The notes: generated by a model not told the origin, from the letters alone. A stretch of 64,000 nt of DNA from Paenibacillus sp. FSL H7-0737 (GCF_000758545.1 NZ_CP009279.1:1426001-1490000); one strand, 5' to 3'. Counted from the first letter of the stretch, positions 45,949 to 55,953 are shown. Numbers and translations: made by a program.

Positions 45949-47289
45949 ATGTATAGATTACTAATCGTAGATGACGAGCCTGTGATTGTGAATGGATTAG
46001 TCCAACTGTTTCAGGATAACTCAGAATTTGAACTGGATATACGAAAAGCTTACTCCTCAAGCGAAGCTCTTGAAATTGCTAAGAAAACGAAATTGGATAT
46101 TTTGGTTAGCGATATTCGTATGCCTCAGAAGAATGGTCTCCAGCTCGTGGACGAAATCGTCTATTATTGGCCATTATGCCGAGTGATTTTCCTTACAGGA
46201 TACAGTGAATTTGATTATGTATACGAAGCGATTCGTAAGAATGTGGACAATTACATTCTGAAAACGGAAGGAATTGAACCTATTTTCCAAGCTGTGAAGG
46301 CAGCAATCGACAAGCTAGACGAGGAGAACCGTCGTAGACTTCAATTGGAGAAGGCACAAATGCACTATCAAATCGCTAGTTCCTTCCTAAAGAAAGAGCT
46401 GATGGAGCGGGTGCTGAGCGGGGAGTCTATTACTTCTATACTCAATAATGTACGTTACAAAGATGTAGAGTTCGGCATTGCATTAGATCGTCCTTCATTC
46501 TTTCTTGTTGGTATCTTGGATCGACTAGATGATCCTAAATTTAAAATGCCTCCCTCTGTTCAGCGTATTTTCCATGATCACCTGCCTGCATCTATTGCAT
46601 GTGAAGAAGTGATTTATGATGATCGTGTATTCATATGGCTGCTTCAACCAGATGAAGGATTGCTGAATCGCTTTCGTAGTGACTATCCAGATCAAGGGGT
46701 GAATTGGCCTGGAATCGTTGCTTATATGAGAGGGATATTAGAGCCTGTACAGAATGAGTGTGATGAGCTGCTAAGTGTCTGCGTTTCATTCGGAATATCG
46801 GGGGATTTACTTAACCATTGGGAATCAATCCATCTTCAAGTTGAAGCAGTGCGCTCTATGATTCTAAAGAGAGCTTTATTAGGTCAGCACATGCTTATCC
46901 TAGACCTTGAGAAACTAAGTCAACTTGAGGATACGATGCACAAAGCTGGAGGAATCGAGCAGGAAGATTTCAAGACGCTAATCATCGAACAAATTCACCA
47001 ATTTGTGCAGGAGAACCTATCTGGGGATCTATCGCTTACCTCAATTGCTGCAGAGGTGCATCTTAATCCGTCCTATTTATCTCGTTATTATAAACAGACG
47101 ACAGGACAAAATTTATTAGAGTATATCCAGTCGACGAAGCTGCATGTTGCTCTGCAGCTGATGAAGAATACAACTCTGAAATTAAATGAAATCGCCATCC
47201 GGGTCGGTTTTGAATCACCATCCTACTTTACAACATTCTTCAAACGCAAAATGGGTTTATCTCCACAGGATTATCGGAATTCAAAATAA
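45949..47289 (+). CDS. Response regulator with AraC-type DNA-binding domain (YesN-like)
   Basis: 446 residues from ATG 45949, with AAGGAAG upstream. N-terminal receiver with LLIVDDEPVIVNGLVQL and the phospho-accepting Asp in VSDIRMPQKNG, a long middle linker, and a C-terminal double helix-turn-helix of AraC type (HLNPSYLSRYYKQTTGQNLLEY and NEIAIRVGFESPSYFTTFFK). Likely activates the transporter and enzyme operon that follows. Confidence 0.92.
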   Translation: MYRLLIVDDEPVIVNGLVQLFQDNSEFELDIRKAYSSSEALEIAKKTKLDILVSDIRMPQKNGLQLVDEIVYYWPLCRVIFLTGYSEFDYVYEAIRKNVDNYILKTEGIEPIFQAVKAAIDKLDEENRRRLQLEKAQMHYQIASSFLKKELMERVLSGESITSILNNVRYKDVEFGIALDRPSFFLVGILDRLDDPKFKMPPSVQRIFHDHLPASIACEEVIYDDRVFIWLLQPDEGLLNRFRSDYPDQGVNWPGIVAYMRGILEPVQNECDELLSVCVSFGISGDLLNHWESIHLQVEAVRSMILKRALLGQHMLILDLEKLSQLEDTMHKAGGIEQEDFKTLIIEQIHQFVQENLSGDLSLTSIAAEVHLNPSYLSRYYKQTTGQNLLEYIQSTKLHVALQLMKNTTLKLNEIAIRVGFESPSYFTTFFKRKMGLSPQDYRNSK

Positions 47290-47324
47290 GTAAATAAAGT
47301 GAAAGTGATGTAAAAAAAGTGAAA

Positions 47325-47353
47325 TTGAAAGCGGTTTCCTCTGTGACTAAAAT
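47325..47353 (+). promoter_or_regulatory. Sigma-A promoter of the sugar ABC operon
   Basis: TTGAAA at 47325-47330 and TAAAAT at 47348-47353 with 17 bases between. Confidence 0.75.
47326..47339 (+). promoter_or_regulatory. CcpA (CRE) operator overlapping the promoter
   Basis: TGAAAGCGGTTTCC matches TGWAANCGNTNWCA at every defined position except the last. It covers the -35 box and spacer, a place where CcpA would block RNA polymerase. Confidence 0.65.
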
Positions 47354-47414
47354 AATAACTAGGAACACTGATTAACAACAAGAATTGCAGCAAACAAAGG
47401 GGGGAAGCGTTCAG

Positions 47415-49148
47415 ATGAAAAAAATGAGACCATGGAAAATTATTTTGTCAGTAACGATGATTCTTTCATTATTGTCAGCATGTGGAAGTCAAGGGAATGG
47501 AAATGCGAATGCACCATCTACGCCTAAGGAAGAGACTACGAATAGTGCGACAGACAGCGCCACAGCACCTGATCCACTAGGGAAATACCCGGAAACGGTC
47601 ACTGTTACAGAAATACTAGGATATAATCCACCAGAAGATCCAAGAACTCCAAGCGGAATAACACCGGAACAAAATGCCTACCTGAAAGATCTCAAAGAGA
47701 TGATGAATATTGAAGTGAAATACAAATGGACCGTTCCCTCTGCCCAGTTTGAGCAGAAGTTCTCGCTTGCCATGGCATCGGGGGATCTACCCGATGTGAT
47801 AGAAGTTGATCAGAAGAACTATGAGAAACTTAAAAAGCAAGATATGCTTGCTGATCTGACAGATGCTTATGCACAATATGCGTCACCAGCTCTTAAGGCT
47901 TATATGGACTCAGATGGTGGATTCGCGATGAAAACGTTCAGTGCGGATGGTAAGCAATTAGGTATTCCTGCATTTGAAGATCCCTTCTTATCCACGCAGC
48001 TGCTATGGATTCGTCAAGATTGGCTTAATAATCTAGGTTTACAGGCACCGAAGACGATCGATGAGCTTGAGAAAGTTGCACAAGCATTCACACATAATGA
48101 TCCAGATCAGAATGGTAAGAATGACACCTATGGTATCGCCATGCAAAAGAATCTCTTCTTTTGGGGATTTGATGTCAGAGGTTTCTTTAATGGATTCGGT
48201 GCTTATCCTTCCGTTGGTGATAAACAATCGGCTTGGATTAAAGGCGGCGATGACAAATTGTTACCGGGATTGATTCAGCCTGAAGTGAAGACTGCACTCG
48301 GTAAGCTACAAGCATGGTATAAAGATGGAATTATTGATAAAGAGTTTGCACTAAAGGATGAGAATAAGGCTGTAGAAGATCTGACTGCAGGTAAAGTGGG
48401 TATTTCCTACGGAGAGTGGTGGTATCCGAACTGGCCGCTTAACTCCAGCGTAGACAAAGATCAAAAGGCGGATTGGATTGCAATTCAGCTTCCAGGGATT
48501 GATGGTCCAGCTAAATCACTCGTTCCAAAAATCCGCAGCAACAAAATTTTCGTTGTGAACAAAAAGATGAAGAACCCAGAAGCAGCGATTAAGATGCTCA
48601 ATTTCTACATCGAAGTTGGTAATAAGAAATACAAGGATAAGAACAAAGCGGCAGATGGCTATGTATACAACTGGTTTAACCCACGGATTGCCAACCCTGT
48701 TGATATTGATACGATTTACAGGGAAGTAAACAAAGCGCTCGATGCTAATCAGACTGAAATTACAATAAACGATGCAAATTATAAGACCGTTGCGGATACT
48801 TTTAAAGCGACTAAGGACTTCCTGGCAGGCGACACATCTAACGCTACCAAAGGTGTAAACTGGGGTCAATATTATAGCCGGGCTGCAAAAGACGGTGGCT
48901 GGGGCTTAACACGACAAATTAAAGAAAATCAACAATTTGTATACAACGAGTTTTACGGTCTTCCTACACCAACAGTAGTGGAAAAGGGCGGTCAGCTGGA
49001 TAAGTTGATGCAAGAGTCCTTTACCAAGATTATCATGGGTGGTTCTCTTGATGATTTCGATAAATTCGTGGATAGCTGGAAGGCACTTGGCGGTAATGAA
49101 ATTATCGATGAGGTCAATGAATGGTATAGCACGGAAGCTACGAAATAA
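47415..49148 (+). CDS. Carbohydrate ABC transporter binding lipoprotein
   Basis: 577 residues from ATG 47415, with GGGGGGAAG upstream; an ORF start at 47385 lacks such a site. Lipobox LLSAC (Cys23), then an Asn/Thr/Ala linker and the large type-I solute-binding fold (LytQ/LplA-like family, with DVIEVDQKNYEKL and IWIRQDWLNN-like stretches). Delivers oligosaccharide to the two permeases. A hairpin after its stop probably lifts its expression over that of the permeases. No ATPase gene is in the locus, as is usual when a shared MsmK-type ATPase is used. Confidence 0.92.
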   Translation: MKKMRPWKIILSVTMILSLLSACGSQGNGNANAPSTPKEETTNSATDSATAPDPLGKYPETVTVTEILGYNPPEDPRTPSGITPEQNAYLKDLKEMMNIEVKYKWTVPSAQFEQKFSLAMASGDLPDVIEVDQKNYEKLKKQDMLADLTDAYAQYASPALKAYMDSDGGFAMKTFSADGKQLGIPAFEDPFLSTQLLWIRQDWLNNLGLQAPKTIDELEKVAQAFTHNDPDQNGKNDTYGIAMQKNLFFWGFDVRGFFNGFGAYPSVGDKQSAWIKGGDDKLLPGLIQPEVKTALGKLQAWYKDGIIDKEFALKDENKAVEDLTAGKVGISYGEWWYPNWPLNSSVDKDQKADWIAIQLPGIDGPAKSLVPKIRSNKIFVVNKKMKNPEAAIKMLNFYIEVGNKKYKDKNKAADGYVYNWFNPRIANPVDIDTIYREVNKALDANQTEITINDANYKTVADTFKATKDFLAGDTSNATKGVNWGQYYSRAAKDGGWGLTRQIKENQQFVYNEFYGLPTPTVVEKGGQLDKLMQESFTKIIMGGSLDDFDKFVDSWKALGGNEIIDEVNEWYSTEATK

Positions 49149-49165
49149 ATCATAGGGACAAGAAA

Positions 49166-49206
49166 GCGGGTGAGGTGAGTCGGGTGAGCCGACTCACCTC
49201 CCGTTT
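49166..49206 (+). terminator. Intercistronic hairpin between binding protein and permease
   Basis: GAGGTGAGTCGG (49172-49183) and CCGACTCACCTC (49189-49200) form a perfect 12-base stem with a 5-base loop, flanked by CGGG / CCCG and followed by TTTT. Confidence 0.75.
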
Positions 49207-49237
49207 TAAAATGAGTAAGTTGGTGAGGAGGGCATCT

Positions 49238-50128
49238 ATGAAATCACTGAAGAAAGAATATCCGCTTCATATCATGTTAATACCGGGTGTGATTGTTACA
49301 CTGATTTATGCCTACGGACCGATGGCCGGCCTGGTTATGGCGTTTCAACAGTTTGAGCCGTTATCCGGTTTTTTTAAATCTGATTTTGTGGGATTAGATA
49401 ACTTCCGTTATGTATTTAATTTACCGGATTTCAAGCAAGTACTTTGGAATACGCTAGTCATAGCTATCATCAAAATGGTATTGTCTCTGCTTGTCCCGCT
49501 CATTCTAGCTCTATTATTAAATGAGCTTACTAAGAAATGGTTCGCAGGTTTTATTCAATCCGCCATTTTCCTCCCGTTCTTCCTTTCATGGACTGTCCTT
49601 GGGGGTGTCATTATTGAATTATTCTCTCTCAATGGACCTATTAATGGCTTAATTTCCGCTATGGGCTTAGAACCTATCATGTTCATGCTTGATAATGGTT
49701 GGTTCAGGGGGATTATCATTGGCTCGGATGTCTGGAAAGGCATGGGCTACAATATGATCATCATGCTTGCTGCCATCACAGGAATTAATGCGACGCTGTA
49801 TGAAGCGGCAGAGGTAGATGGTGCAGGGAAATGGAAGCAAATGCTTAACATTACGCTTCCAGGTATAGCACCGATTATTATTTTACTTAGTGTATTAGGC
49901 CTCGGTGGTATTCTTAACGCAGGTTTTGAGCAGATATTGATTATGTATAACCCGACTGTATATGCAGGTGCAGATATAATAGATACATTTGTCTATCGAT
50001 TGGGGATGTTCAGCCAACAATTTGGACCTGCGGCAGCAGTGGGTCTCTTTAAATCGATAATATCTTTATTTATGGTATCAACAACTTACTATGCAGCGTA
50101 CAAATTTAACAATTACCGCATATTCTAG
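49238..50128 (+). CDS. Carbohydrate ABC transporter permease (LplB type)
   Basis: 296 residues from ATG 49238, with GAGGAGGG upstream; frames starting before 49206 would begin inside the hairpin. Six hydrophobic helices and the EAA-type loop YEAAEVDGAGKWKQMLNITLPG, the ATPase contact site. Partners with the permease encoded next. Confidence 0.92.
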   Translation: MKSLKKEYPLHIMLIPGVIVTLIYAYGPMAGLVMAFQQFEPLSGFFKSDFVGLDNFRYVFNLPDFKQVLWNTLVIAIIKMVLSLLVPLILALLLNELTKKWFAGFIQSAIFLPFFLSWTVLGGVIIELFSLNGPINGLISAMGLEPIMFMLDNGWFRGIIIGSDVWKGMGYNMIIMLAAITGINATLYEAAEVDGAGKWKQMLNITLPGIAPIIILLSVLGLGGILNAGFEQILIMYNPTVYAGADIIDTFVYRLGMFSQQFGPAAAVGLFKSIISLFMVSTTYYAAYKFNNYRIF

Positions 50129-50137
50129 GAGGTGGAG

Positions 50138-51031
50138 ATGGTGCTACATAAACAATCATTCAGCAGAAAGTTATTTATCGTGTTCAATACGCTGTTGTTA
50201 ACTTTCATTACCATACTCGGCATTATCCCATTTGTACACTTACTCTCCATCTCACTTAGCTCGAATACAGCTGCGATGGCTGGAGAAGTGAAGCTTTGGC
50301 CCGTCGGCTTTTCCTGGGATGCTTATGTATATTTAGGAGAAAAGGTAGAGTTCTTTCGTTCCTTGGGAGTCTCCGTAAAACGAGTAGTGCTCGGTTCAGT
50401 AGTTAACTTGTTTCTAGTATTTATTACTGCTTTTCCGCTTTCCAAATCGAATGATCAGTTTAAATTTAGAACCGTATATGTATGGATATTCGCGATTACG
50501 ATGTTTTTTGGAGGCGGCTTAATTCCGACGTATATCGTAGTGAAGAATACAGGCTTAATCGATTCCATTTGGGCGCTTATCTTACCAGGTGCATTGAATG
50601 TATGGAATATGGTTCTGATGCTTAACTTCTTCAGATCTATTCCAAGAGAATTGGATGAAGCGGCTACGATTGATGGTGCCGGACATTGGAGAGTACTTTG
50701 GCAAATTTATTTACCGATATCCCTTCCATCCATCGCAACGATTGGGTTATTCACCATAGTTGGGCATTGGAACGCTTGGTTTGACGGTATCCTTTACCTG
50801 AATTCACCTGAGCATTATCCGCTACAGACCTATCTTTCTACCTTGATTATGTCTATCAATGCCCAGATGTCATCGATGTCCATTGAGCAGCTCAAGGTGA
50901 TGGAGAACCTGAGTGAGAAGACGATCCGAACGGCGCAAATATTCATGGGCGCATTGCCAATTATGGTAGTGTATCCATTCTTACAAAGGTATTTCGTAAA
51001 AGGAATGACGGTTGGTAGTGTTAAAGAATAA
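50138..51031 (+). CDS. Carbohydrate ABC transporter permease (LplC/YtcP type)
   Basis: 297 residues from ATG 50138, preceded by AGGAGG at 5-base spacing (GTG 50147 is an alternative). Helices with a gap of a few bases after the first permease. The EAA loop is DEAATIDGAGHWRVLWQIYLP. Forms the heterodimeric channel with the previous protein. Confidence 0.92.
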   Translation: MVLHKQSFSRKLFIVFNTLLLTFITILGIIPFVHLLSISLSSNTAAMAGEVKLWPVGFSWDAYVYLGEKVEFFRSLGVSVKRVVLGSVVNLFLVFITAFPLSKSNDQFKFRTVYVWIFAITMFFGGGLIPTYIVVKNTGLIDSIWALILPGALNVWNMVLMLNFFRSIPRELDEAATIDGAGHWRVLWQIYLPISLPSIATIGLFTIVGHWNAWFDGILYLNSPEHYPLQTYLSTLIMSINAQMSSMSIEQLKVMENLSEKTIRTAQIFMGALPIMVVYPFLQRYFVKGMTVGSVKE

Positions 51032-51083
51032 AGAAATAAAGTACAGACATAGCATAAAGTCTCATATGAAGGAGCAGATTGCG

Positions 51084-52367
51084 ATGAAGAAAGTTACTGT
51101 TGCTTTAATTGGAGCGGGCCTGCGAGGAATTAATTATTCAGAATATGCGATTCAGCACCCCAATGAGCTTCAAGTTGTAGCTGTTGCAGAGCCGAATGCG
51201 AAGCGGAGAAATAAATTTAAGGCAAGACATAAGCTGGCTGATGATATGTGCTTTACTCATTGGGATGATTTTTTTGCCTCCCCGAAAGTAGCAGATGCGG
51301 TATTTATCTGTACCCAAGACAATCAGCATTATGTGCCAACAATGAAAGCACTGGAGGCAGGGTATCATGTGCTATTAGAAAAACCGATGTCCCCTGATGC
51401 CAAGGAATGTGTACTTATGGGGGAAATGGCCTCTAAAGTGAATCGTGTCTTCTCGATATGCCATGTATTGAGATATACCAATTTCTTCTCTACGATCAAG
51501 GAACTGCTGGAAAGTGGTGCGATCGGACAATTGATGTCCATTCAACATAATGAGAACGTGGGTTACTGGCATCAAGCTCATAGCTTCGTAAGAGGGAATT
51601 GGCGCAAAAAGGATGAGTCCAGTCCGATGATTCTCGCTAAGTCCTGTCATGATCTGGACATTCTTTCCTGGTTGACAGATTCAGAATGTGTTCGAGTGTC
51701 TTCCTTTGGCTCACTGTCCCATTTCAAATCTAGTGAAGCACCGGAAGGAGCCCCGCTACGTTGCACAGATGGATGCCCAGCAGCAGATAAATGTCTCTAT
51801 TATGCTCCTAATCAATATTTGACGGAGGATACGGATTGGCCTACATCGGCAATTAGCGATGATCCAAGCTATGAAGCTCGCCTGAATGCTCTTCAGGAAG
51901 GACCTTATGGACGATGTGTCTATCATTGTGATAATGATGTCGTCGACCATCAAGTGGTAAATCTAGAATTCGCTAATTCCGTAACTATAGCCTTTACAAT
52001 GAGTGCGTTTACCAAAGATGTAAGTCGTACCCTCAAGCTGATGGGTACCACGGGAGAAATTCGCGGTGCGATGGAAAAGAATGAAATTGAAGTGATCCAT
52101 TTTGGCAGCGGTAAGGTAGAGAGAATCTCGTTCGAGAATGCAGGTGGTCATGTTGGTCATGGCGGCGGCGATATGGGGTTAATCAAAGATTTTGTTAAGC
52201 TGGTTCGAGCGGAAGGAAAGATTCAGGGACTTACATCAGCAAATCATTCCGTTCAAAGTCACCTTATGGCTTTTGCAGCGGAGCAATCTCGCATCGAGGG
52301 TAACAGTATTGTTCTGAAAGAATTTGCTCAAAGTGTCTGTAATGATGAAGAGGTGAAGCAACGATGA
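51084..52367 (+). CDS. Gfo/Idh/MocA family oxidoreductase
   Basis: 427 residues from ATG 51084, with AAGGAG nine bases upstream; the frame opened earlier inside the previous gene. NAD-binding ALIGAGLRGINYSEYA, followed by the family's LLEKPMSPDAKEC (Lys of EKP) and a C-terminal beta-sheet domain. Several cysteines lie in the middle (CTDGCPAADKCLYY), typical of a subgroup with a Cys-rich insertion. Oxidises or epimerises a sugar, sugar acid or inositol; here probably a product of the glycans handled by the next two enzymes. Overlaps the next gene by 4 bases (ATGA). Confidence 0.9.
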   Translation: MKKVTVALIGAGLRGINYSEYAIQHPNELQVVAVAEPNAKRRNKFKARHKLADDMCFTHWDDFFASPKVADAVFICTQDNQHYVPTMKALEAGYHVLLEKPMSPDAKECVLMGEMASKVNRVFSICHVLRYTNFFSTIKELLESGAIGQLMSIQHNENVGYWHQAHSFVRGNWRKKDESSPMILAKSCHDLDILSWLTDSECVRVSSFGSLSHFKSSEAPEGAPLRCTDGCPAADKCLYYAPNQYLTEDTDWPTSAISDDPSYEARLNALQEGPYGRCVYHCDNDVVDHQVVNLEFANSVTIAFTMSAFTKDVSRTLKLMGTTGEIRGAMEKNEIEVIHFGSGKVERISFENAGGHVGHGGGDMGLIKDFVKLVRAEGKIQGLTSANHSVQSHLMAFAAEQSRIEGNSIVLKEFAQSVCNDEEVKQR

Positions 52368-54025
52368 ATGCTCCGCAGCCATTTCAGACGATGTTATTAA
52401 GTTCGTTGGTTAAGGTATTTGCTGATGAAGTGCCGAATCATGAACCCTATCACAGTGCAACCGCACTTGTCGGGGAAACATTTTCGTTCCAAGTCGCTTA
52501 TACCTCAGATACACTTTTAAAGAATATTGAAGTAGAGATAAAGTCATCTCTTTCAGATCTAATATGTATAAGATCCGTTGGACTTGTTCCCTCAGAAATG
52601 CCTTGTTTCAAAAATCATGATGACGATGTGCTAAGAACTACGCCGGGATTATATCCAGATCCATTGTATACGCTGGATCAACAATCTATTTCATCGATCC
52701 CGGGACAATGGCGATCTTTATGGGTGGCGATAACCTTGGATGAAACAATGAGTACGGAGCTTCGCTCTATTCAGGTCCTCTTCAAATCATCTGAAGGGCA
52801 GATATTAGGTGAATCGGATGTATTCGAGTTAACCGTCATCCCTGCAACACTACCGCCGCAACAGTTAATTCATACGGAATGGTTCCATGTGGATTGTCTT
52901 GCTACAAAGTATGGTGTCGAAGTATTTAGTGAAGCGCATTGGGCCCTTATAGAACGTTATGCAGATACGATGGTTAAGCATGGCATGAACATGATCTTAA
53001 CTCCGTTGTTTACACCGCCTTTGGATACAGCCATTGGTGGAGTACGTCCAACCGTTCAATTGATTTCCGTGACTAAAGCGGGAGATCGTTATGAATTCGG
53101 ATTTGATCTGCTTACTCGTTGGGTATCGATGTGCCGCCGACTTGGCTTCAAATACTTTGAGTTCTCTCATTTATTTACTCAATGGGGTGCAAAATGTGCA
53201 CCAAAAATAATGGTAACCATTCAAGGTGAAGAACAGCAACTATTCGGCTGGGATACGGACGCATCCTCAGCGGAATACCGTAGTTTCTTGGATCAATTTT
53301 TACCTTGCTTAGATCAATATTTGAAAGAGCAGGGAATAGACCAGCAAAGCTGGTTCCATATTTCAGATGAACCAGGAGAGGAACATTTGGAATCGTACCG
53401 AGCTGCAAGTGAGATCATTTATAAACATTTATCAAGTTATCCGATCATGGACGCTTTGTCCGAATTGGAGTTGTATGAACAGGGCCTGGTGAAAAGGCCG
53501 ATTCCTGCGAATACGCATATTGAACCGTTCTTAGAACATCAGGTTCCAGACCTTTGGACGTACTATTGCTGCGCTCAAAGTGAACAAGTATCCAACCGGT
53601 TTTTCAACATGCCCTCTGCTAGAAATCGTATAATCGGGTTTCAATTGTATAAATTCGGATTACAGGGCTTCTTGCATTGGGGTTATAACTTCTGGTACTC
53701 GCAATATTCATTGAATCAGCTGCTGGACCCTTATCGTACGACTGACGCTGAGCATGCATTTCCCTCAGGAGATGCCTACTTGGTCTATCCGGGAGAAGAA
53801 GGCCCGATTGAATCCATTCGACTGGAAGTTCTATATGAAGGGTTGCAGGATTTGCGCGCACTAGAATTACTTGAGCAGAAAATTGGCAAGAAAGCAACGA
53901 TAGCCATTATGGAAGAGGGTCTGAGTACATCGTTGACCTTCTCTGTATACCCGAGGGATCAGGGAACATGGCTCTTAGAGGCAAGAGAGCGGATCAATCA
54001 AGCGATAGCAAGATATTCTACTTAA
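52364..54025 (+). CDS. DUF4091 domain glycoside hydrolase-like protein
   Basis: 553 residues, no signal peptide. N-terminal beta-rich region, a barrel with EWFHVDCLATKYGVEVFSE and WFHISDEPGEEH, then the C-terminal DUF4091 part (GFLHWGYNFWYSQYSLNQ; DAYLVYPGEEGPIESIRLE). The DUF4091 group is related to GH123-type hexosaminidases, so an N-acetylhexosamine-cleaving activity is possible, but the true substrate is not known. The DE pair in SDEPGEE is a candidate catalytic site. Cotranscribed with the oxidoreductase and GH35 genes. Confidence 0.82.
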   Translation: MNAPQPFQTMLLSSLVKVFADEVPNHEPYHSATALVGETFSFQVAYTSDTLLKNIEVEIKSSLSDLICIRSVGLVPSEMPCFKNHDDDVLRTTPGLYPDPLYTLDQQSISSIPGQWRSLWVAITLDETMSTELRSIQVLFKSSEGQILGESDVFELTVIPATLPPQQLIHTEWFHVDCLATKYGVEVFSEAHWALIERYADTMVKHGMNMILTPLFTPPLDTAIGGVRPTVQLISVTKAGDRYEFGFDLLTRWVSMCRRLGFKYFEFSHLFTQWGAKCAPKIMVTIQGEEQQLFGWDTDASSAEYRSFLDQFLPCLDQYLKEQGIDQQSWFHISDEPGEEHLESYRAASEIIYKHLSSYPIMDALSELELYEQGLVKRPIPANTHIEPFLEHQVPDLWTYYCCAQSEQVSNRFFNMPSARNRIIGFQLYKFGLQGFLHWGYNFWYSQYSLNQLLDPYRTTDAEHAFPSGDAYLVYPGEEGPIESIRLEVLYEGLQDLRALELLEQKIGKKATIAIMEEGLSTSLTFSVYPRDQGTWLLEARERINQAIARYST

Positions 54026-54055
54026 GTGATCATACCATTACGAGGTGTTGAGAAT

Positions 54056-55804
54056 ATGGCAACTTTTCATTATTCAGGATCTTCCTTTTATTATAACGAT
54101 CAGGCGATACGGCTTATCTCAGGGGCCATCCATTATTTTCGGACTCTGCCGGAACATTGGGAAGACCGTCTTATCAAATTAAAAGCTTGCGGCTTCAATA
54201 CGGTTGAAACCTATGTGGCATGGAATTTACACGAGCCGAAGAAAGGCCAACATAATTTTGAAGGTATGGCAGATGTAGTCCGGTTTATTGAATTGGCAGG
54301 AGATTTGGGTCTGCATGTCATCGTTCGTCCCACACCTTATATTTGTGCAGAATGGGAATTTGGTGGACTGCCATCTTGGTTGCTAGCTGATTCGGATATG
54401 CGTCTTCGATGCTACCATAAGCCATTTCTAGATCATGTAGATGCGTATTATGATGTATTGCTCCCCAAATTACAACCACTGTTATGTACAAATGGTGGCC
54501 CGATCATTGCTATGCAGATTGAGAATGAGTACGGAAGTTACGGCAATGACAAGCGCTATTTGACTCATTTAAAAGACAGCATGATTTCCCGTGGGATAGA
54601 TGTACTACTATTCACTTCCGATGGACCTGAAGACGCGATGTTACAGGGAGGTATGGTCCCAGGTGTGCTAGAGACGGTGAACTTTGGATCACGTCCAGTA
54701 GAAGCATTCAACAAGCTCCGTGAATACCAACCAGAGGCTCCAATCATGTGTATGGAATACTGGAACGGTTGGTTTGATCATTGGCGTGAGGAGCATCATA
54801 CGCGTCCGGCTGAGGATGTAGCGAAGGTATTGGATGAGATACTTAGTTTAGGCGCATCCGTTAATTTCTATATGTTCCATGGCGGAACTAACTTTGGGTT
54901 CTACAACGGAGCGAATGGACATACGTTTGACAGCTATGAACCAACAATTACTAGTTATGACTATGATTCCTTACTGAGTGAATCCGGTGAGCCGACAGCT
55001 AAATATTATGCAGTTCGTGAAGTGATCTCCAAATATGTAGATCTCGGACCCATTGAGTTACCAGCTCCTGTCGCTAAGAGAGCATATGGGAGAGTAGAGA
55101 TGAAGGAGCAGACTTCACTTACCGCAAACTTGAATCGTATTTCTGCACCTATTCACTCTGCATACCCTGAACCGATGGAGAAATTGGGTCAGGATTATGG
55201 CTTTATTCATTATAGTACGTTCCTTACAGGACCTCGTCCTAAAGATGAGTTCTTCATCCAGGATTTACATGATCGTGCATTAGTCTTTCTGAATGCAGAG
55301 CTCACTGCAACCTTAGATCGTGTAGAGCCAGAGGTGAAATTAGAGTTCGAGGTTCCGGCCGAAGGGCTGCATGTTAGTATACTTGTGGAGAATTTAGGAC
55401 GCGTCAACTATGGTCCTTTTATGAGAGATTGTAAAGGGATTACTGAAGGGGTACGTTATGGACGGCAGTTTCTGTCGGAATGGACGACTTATACGTTGCC
55501 ATTAACGGATTTATCTGGTCTGCAGTTTGAAGGTTTATTCAGGCAAGTGGAACCTAGTTTCTTCCGCAGCACCTTGGTTGTGGATGAACCTTGTGATACG
55601 TTCTTGAGCATGGAAGGATGGACTAAAGGCGTCGTGTTCATTAATGGGTTCAACCTTGGACGCTATTGGAATATCGGACCACAGAAAACAATGTATGTGC
55701 CAGGTCCTCTATTGAAACAAGGCGACAATGAGATTGTCATCTTTGAATTGCACAGCACTTCAGATACCGCTGTTACCTTCGTAGATCAACCGGAACTAGG
55801 ATAA
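54056..55804 (+). CDS. Beta-galactosidase, glycoside hydrolase family 35
   Basis: 582 residues from ATG 54056, with GAGGTG upstream; the open frame from 54026 directly follows the previous stop but has no ribosome site. N-terminal SGAIHYFRTLPEHW is typical of GH35. The acid/base is Glu158 in IAMQIENEYGSYG and the nucleophile Glu234 in MCMEYWNGWF. C-terminal beta-sandwich domains follow. No signal peptide, so it cleaves imported oligosaccharides inside the cell, removing terminal beta-galactose. Last gene of the operon; the terminator at 55954 is beyond 150 bases. Confidence 0.93.
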   Translation: MATFHYSGSSFYYNDQAIRLISGAIHYFRTLPEHWEDRLIKLKACGFNTVETYVAWNLHEPKKGQHNFEGMADVVRFIELAGDLGLHVIVRPTPYICAEWEFGGLPSWLLADSDMRLRCYHKPFLDHVDAYYDVLLPKLQPLLCTNGGPIIAMQIENEYGSYGNDKRYLTHLKDSMISRGIDVLLFTSDGPEDAMLQGGMVPGVLETVNFGSRPVEAFNKLREYQPEAPIMCMEYWNGWFDHWREEHHTRPAEDVAKVLDEILSLGASVNFYMFHGGTNFGFYNGANGHTFDSYEPTITSYDYDSLLSESGEPTAKYYAVREVISKYVDLGPIELPAPVAKRAYGRVEMKEQTSLTANLNRISAPIHSAYPEPMEKLGQDYGFIHYSTFLTGPRPKDEFFIQDLHDRALVFLNAELTATLDRVEPEVKLEFEVPAEGLHVSILVENLGRVNYGPFMRDCKGITEGVRYGRQFLSEWTTYTLPLTDLSGLQFEGLFRQVEPSFFRSTLVVDEPCDTFLSMEGWTKGVVFINGFNLGRYWNIGPQKTMYVPGPLLKQGDNEIVIFELHSTSDTAVTFVDQPELG

Positions 55805-55953
55805 TAGGGCATAGCTCTGCCAACAACATGTTAGAATTGCGGCTTATTGAACCATGTCTGAATTTGCTTCGGACAAGTTTGTTCAATCTTGCGTAATTCG
55901 CTAGCTTCGTTTAACTAGCTGTTTCAAACGCAGCAATTAATATATCGTAACAA

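Noticed and set aside
55936..55951. AATTAATATATCGTAA shared with the sequence near 42937
   Set aside because: A 16-base AT-rich match after two unrelated genes; no longer flanking identity or mobile-element features.
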